A stretch of 64,000 nt of DNA from Symbiodinium natans (taxonomy: Eukaryota; Sar; Dinophyceae; Suessiales; Symbiodiniaceae). The notes below the pieces were generated by a model. It saw only the letters and a program-made list of their open reading frames with translations. It had not been told where the DNA came from and ran no database searches. Shown here piece after piece: positions 61,767-64,000 of this stretch (position 1 is its first letter; every line of letters starts with the position of its first letter). Location: positions 1 to 64,000 of the forward strand of contig CAJNDS010000161.1 of NCBI GenBank assembly GCA_905221605.1, in the 5' to 3' direction. A program made the position numbers and the translations under genes.

Positions 61767-63130
61767 GGAGGAATATCCACCTCCTCTTCTTCACCTGGAG
61801 TTTCTGTCACCATTGGCAGGTTACTACCTTTTCCAGTTTCATCAATCTGATACCCTCTTCGGTTCAGCAAATCTCTCACGAAGTCCTCCTGGTTGAGAAA
61901 GAAGCTGCCATTTCGATACCAGACTTGGACACCCAAAAACTTCAGGAATCCATCACCACAGCCTGGACCACAGAACTCGGGTTCGGAAGTTTTCCACTCC
62001 TTCCTGATCTGTTCCAAGGCCTCCCGGAGCACTGTCATAGTCCCAGCCATCAAAAAATCATCCACGTAAAGACCCATTGTCCCTACCAACTTGCTTGCAC
62101 CTTCCGGCTTCTCTTGTGCCATAATAAGGAACAGACTTGGGTCTGCATTGGACCTCTGAAAGCTCATTGCTTGTCCATCCTTTGACACCCAAGACATGCC
62201 TTGAAGACGCTGATCTCGCCACTCCACCCATGCTGCAGGACTTTCGGCCAAACCGTACAAGGCCTTCCTCACAATCCACCGCTCCTCCTTTGTACAAAGA
62301 CCCAATTTCACCGCCGCCCTTGGGGGCTGCACCACCACCAGACGCCCTTCTCCTTGCGCCCTATTCATCGGCGCTGTCAGAAAAGCTTTGGAAATGTCTA
62401 AGCCAGCGATGATCCACACCATATATGCTGCGTGCCTCACTTGACATCTGAATGTAGTTGAATCTAAACCAGGAGCGTACAGCGAGTGACGACTGAGGGA
62501 CCTCGGCCCTTCGTATTCTGTAGCTGCCGTTGACGAAATAAAATTGCCACATGCACAGATACGGGCACGTCGCCTCCCTGTCCCTTGCTTCCGGGTAAAC
62601 ACCACCAGACTGGGCACGTACTCAATCACCGGTGCATTAGGCTCTTCCGCCAATTTGTCCAGCTTTTCTTGAGTTGTTGGTTCCACCACCTCCAACTCTT
62701 TAACCAAAGACGTCACCTCGTCCGACAATGATTCCCTCCACTTTTCCAGCTCTTGCATGGCTTCTTGTGTAGGAATTGTTTTTGTTTGCAGGAACTCAAC
62801 CTCCTCTGCTGCCTCAAGCGCGGTATTTTCTTGTACCATTTGCTGAACTTGAGCTGCTTTGACCAAAAACTTCGAGAGCTGTTCCTCGGTTCTTTTTGCT
62901 TTAACCAGCCATTCTCTAGTCTCTGATCCTTTTTCTCCATTCGACTCATTGGCCGATCCATGGCACTCGTCCAAAACGCAACATTCCTGTTCAGCAATTA
63001 GGCGTCGAATACTCAAATGCTCCTCTAGAGCCCATTGGTGCGAATCGAACACAGCATAGTCGACTTCCTCCGCAATGTCGTCCAGCGAGGTCTCTTTCAA
63101 CGTCATTTTTAACAATTTCGCGTTTTTCAC
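61742..63130 (-). CDS. Copia-type reverse transcriptase (RVT_2)
   Basis: A frame of 462 residues. After a helical, Glu/Lys-rich N-terminal part come RKQGTGRRRARICACGN, the first catalytic aspartate in IAGLDISKAFLTAPM (D245), the conserved RKALYGLAESPAAW and the active-site YVDD (355-358) in MGLYVDDFLMAG. RT converts the element's RNA to cDNA. The upstream dioxygenase-like domain is in another frame, overlapping at 62991-63130; a shift near 63100 (EKREIVK into MTLKETSLDD) restores continuity. Order and sequence fit a single Ty1/copia polyprotein. Confidence 0.88.
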   Translation of the reverse strand: MKNAKLLKMTLKETSLDDIAEEVDYAVFDSHQWALEEHLSIRRLIAEQECCVLDECHGSANESNGEKGSETREWLVKAKRTEEQLSKFLVKAAQVQQMVQENTALEAAEEVEFLQTKTIPTQEAMQELEKWRESLSDEVTSLVKELEVVEPTTQEKLDKLAEEPNAPVIEYVPSLVVFTRKQGTGRRRARICACGNFISSTAATEYEGPRSLSRHSLYAPGLDSTTFRCQVRHAAYMVWIIAGLDISKAFLTAPMNRAQGEGRLVVVQPPRAAVKLGLCTKEERWIVRKALYGLAESPAAWVEWRDQRLQGMSWVSKDGQAMSFQRSNADPSLFLIMAQEKPEGASKLVGTMGLYVDDFLMAGTMTVLREALEQIRKEWKTSEPEFCGPGCGDGFLKFLGVQVWYRNGSFFLNQEDFVRDLLNRRGYQIDETGKGSNLPMVTETPGEEEEVDIPPCERLKVP

Positions 63131-63992
63131 CTTCTTCAGCTTGTGGTTCCGGAAGAGGAAACTTACATTGGAGAAGATAGCACCTATCCTTGTAGCTCAA
63201 ACGCTCCATAAAAACAGGTGTGTACCCGGTCAAGGATACCCTGTTCCCTTTCCAAGGCATAGGACCATGCAACTTTCTCGGAAAGAACGACATGAAGTTC
63301 CAGTGGATATCGACCAATTTTCCAGGCAAGACTTTCTTCCCAAAGGATTGCTCCACCACTTCAGCTCCTTCCTCTAAAGCCTTTTCATCCTCAACCCACA
63401 GCTGACCATCCTTATAGTCGCCAAAGCCACACACATAATTGCAGCAATGCTTTTCATTGTGACTATCCCTATGCAATGATACCGGAGCATTGCATGAGAT
63501 CTGAAGAGCAGAAAATTTGGCTTCAGGATTGTGGTGCCTCACGAATGATGCCAGGTAACGACATAGCCATGGCCTTCGATGAGTCTCTTTTGTAATACCA
63601 CACACTCCGCCATGAGTATAGTGACCCAACACCAGAGCTCGCGTACTTGTGCACCAATTGTTGATACCACCTCTTCGATTCACCCTCTTTGGGTATACAA
63701 TCCCTTCCAAAAGCTCCTCACAGTCCACGTAATCGTACATAGACCTTTCATACATCGATTTGGCTTTTTGTTCTTCCTTTTCCAACTGCGTTCCATCCTC
63801 GGCAGTCTCACTTTTGCAGACCAAATAAGCATTTTCATGAGGAGAACAGCATGTCGGCCAATACTCATCACCAGGAACATTGTCCTCAACATCTGCATTA
63901 TCTTCCAGCTCCCCCAGACCCTGCATGTCATCCTCGAAAATTTCTAAGGGCGGACTCTCCCCCCGCTTGCGAAGCAAGCGCAAGGAGCCCAC
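62991..63992 (-). CDS. 2-oxoglutarate/Fe(II) dioxygenase-like domain within the copia polyprotein
   Basis: The frame is open to the window edge (partial). Residues 113-260 show the ordered features of a 2OG-Fe(II) oxygenase double-stranded beta-helix: RALVLGHYTHGGVCGITK; SCNAPVSLHRDSHNE, with the HxD iron ligands H174 and D176; YVCGFGDYKDGQLWVED; and FFPRKLHGPMPWKGNRVSL, with the distal histidine H242 and the 2OG-binding arginine R251. The HRD-x-x-N, G-x-L and LH...G-x-R spacing is closest, by eye, to the TET/JBP-like subgroup that oxidises DNA bases; other subgroups remain possible. It lies where the polyprotein links integrase (outside the window) to RT. The domain is unbroken although the element has frameshifts elsewhere. 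The acidic, Cys-containing N-terminal 100 residues are not recognised. Confidence 0.7.
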   Translation of the reverse strand: MGSLRLLRKRGESPPLEIFEDDMQGLGELEDNADVEDNVPGDEYWPTCCSPHENAYLVCKSETAEDGTQLEKEEQKAKSMYERSMYDYVDCEELLEGIVYPKRVNRRGGINNWCTSTRALVLGHYTHGGVCGITKETHRRPWLCRYLASFVRHHNPEAKFSALQISCNAPVSLHRDSHNEKHCCNYVCGFGDYKDGQLWVEDEKALEEGAEVVEQSFGKKVLPGKLVDIHWNFMSFFPRKLHGPMPWKGNRVSLTGYTPVFMERLSYKDRCYLLQCKFPLPEPQAEEGEKREIVKNDVERDLAGRHCGGSRLCCVRFAPMGSRGAFEYSTPNC

Positions 63993-64000
63993 ATGACCAC

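Larger units (their letters stand above)
60589..64000 (-). mobile_element. Ty1/copia-type retrotransposon, 3' half
   Basis: Dioxygenase-like domain, RT, RNase H and a membrane-type tail lie in order on the minus strand. Gag, protease, integrase and the 5' LTR would lie beyond 64000. Three frame breaks (about 63100, 61750 and 61470) mean this copy is probably inactive unless frameshifting is used. Confidence 0.8.

Overview
This is nuclear DNA from a dinoflagellate, most likely of the Symbiodinium/Polarella type. Several independent signs agree. There are relics of the dinoflagellate spliced leader (DinoSL) at 122-142 and, on the minus strand, at 60285-60305. Exons are joined at an AG|G context with GT, GC and GA donors. 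The TTTAGGG/CCCTAAA telomere-type repeat occurs many times inside the sequence. Retroelements are abundant, and most convincing genes lie on one strand. No bacterial operons, rRNA, tRNA or CRISPR were seen.

Layout. 1-17674 is a head-to-tail array built from two module types, here called P (about 2.8 kb) and Q (about 2 kb), with variable 5' ends and a nearly constant 3' end. 17675-23900 is mostly non-coding and carries a lone RNase H domain on the minus strand (20376-21641). 23921-29710 holds long exons of one or more membrane and extracellular proteins. 30750-31948 is an ankyrin-repeat gene. 33398-38593 is a small two-domain gene whose first intron carries a 4.3-kb non-LTR-like retroelement with RNase H in front of the reverse transcriptase, flanked by a 25-bp near-perfect direct repeat. 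38809-43142 contains exons of Cys-rich, partly jacalin-like proteins and an acidic protein. 44938-45366 is a 15-bp repeat that is open in several frames. 45900-60200 is rich in telomere-type repeats and minisatellites; two multi-exon plus-strand genes can be assembled there (54965-58033 and 58291-59339) whose introns are largely made of telomere repeats or foldback sequence. 60589-64000 is the 3' half of a Ty1/copia-type polyprotein on the minus strand, with a 2-oxoglutarate/Fe(II) dioxygenase-like domain ahead of the reverse transcriptase.

How it fits together. The genes are short-exon dinoflagellate genes expressed through SL trans-splicing, embedded in mobile and repetitive DNA. The items of greatest interest are the dioxygenase carried by the copia element, introns that look freshly made from telomere repeat or foldback elements, the 3'-anchored module array with an SL relic at a module head, and the RNase H-RT retroelement. 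All exon structures were built by hand from reading frame and splice-site phase; no transcript or database evidence was available.
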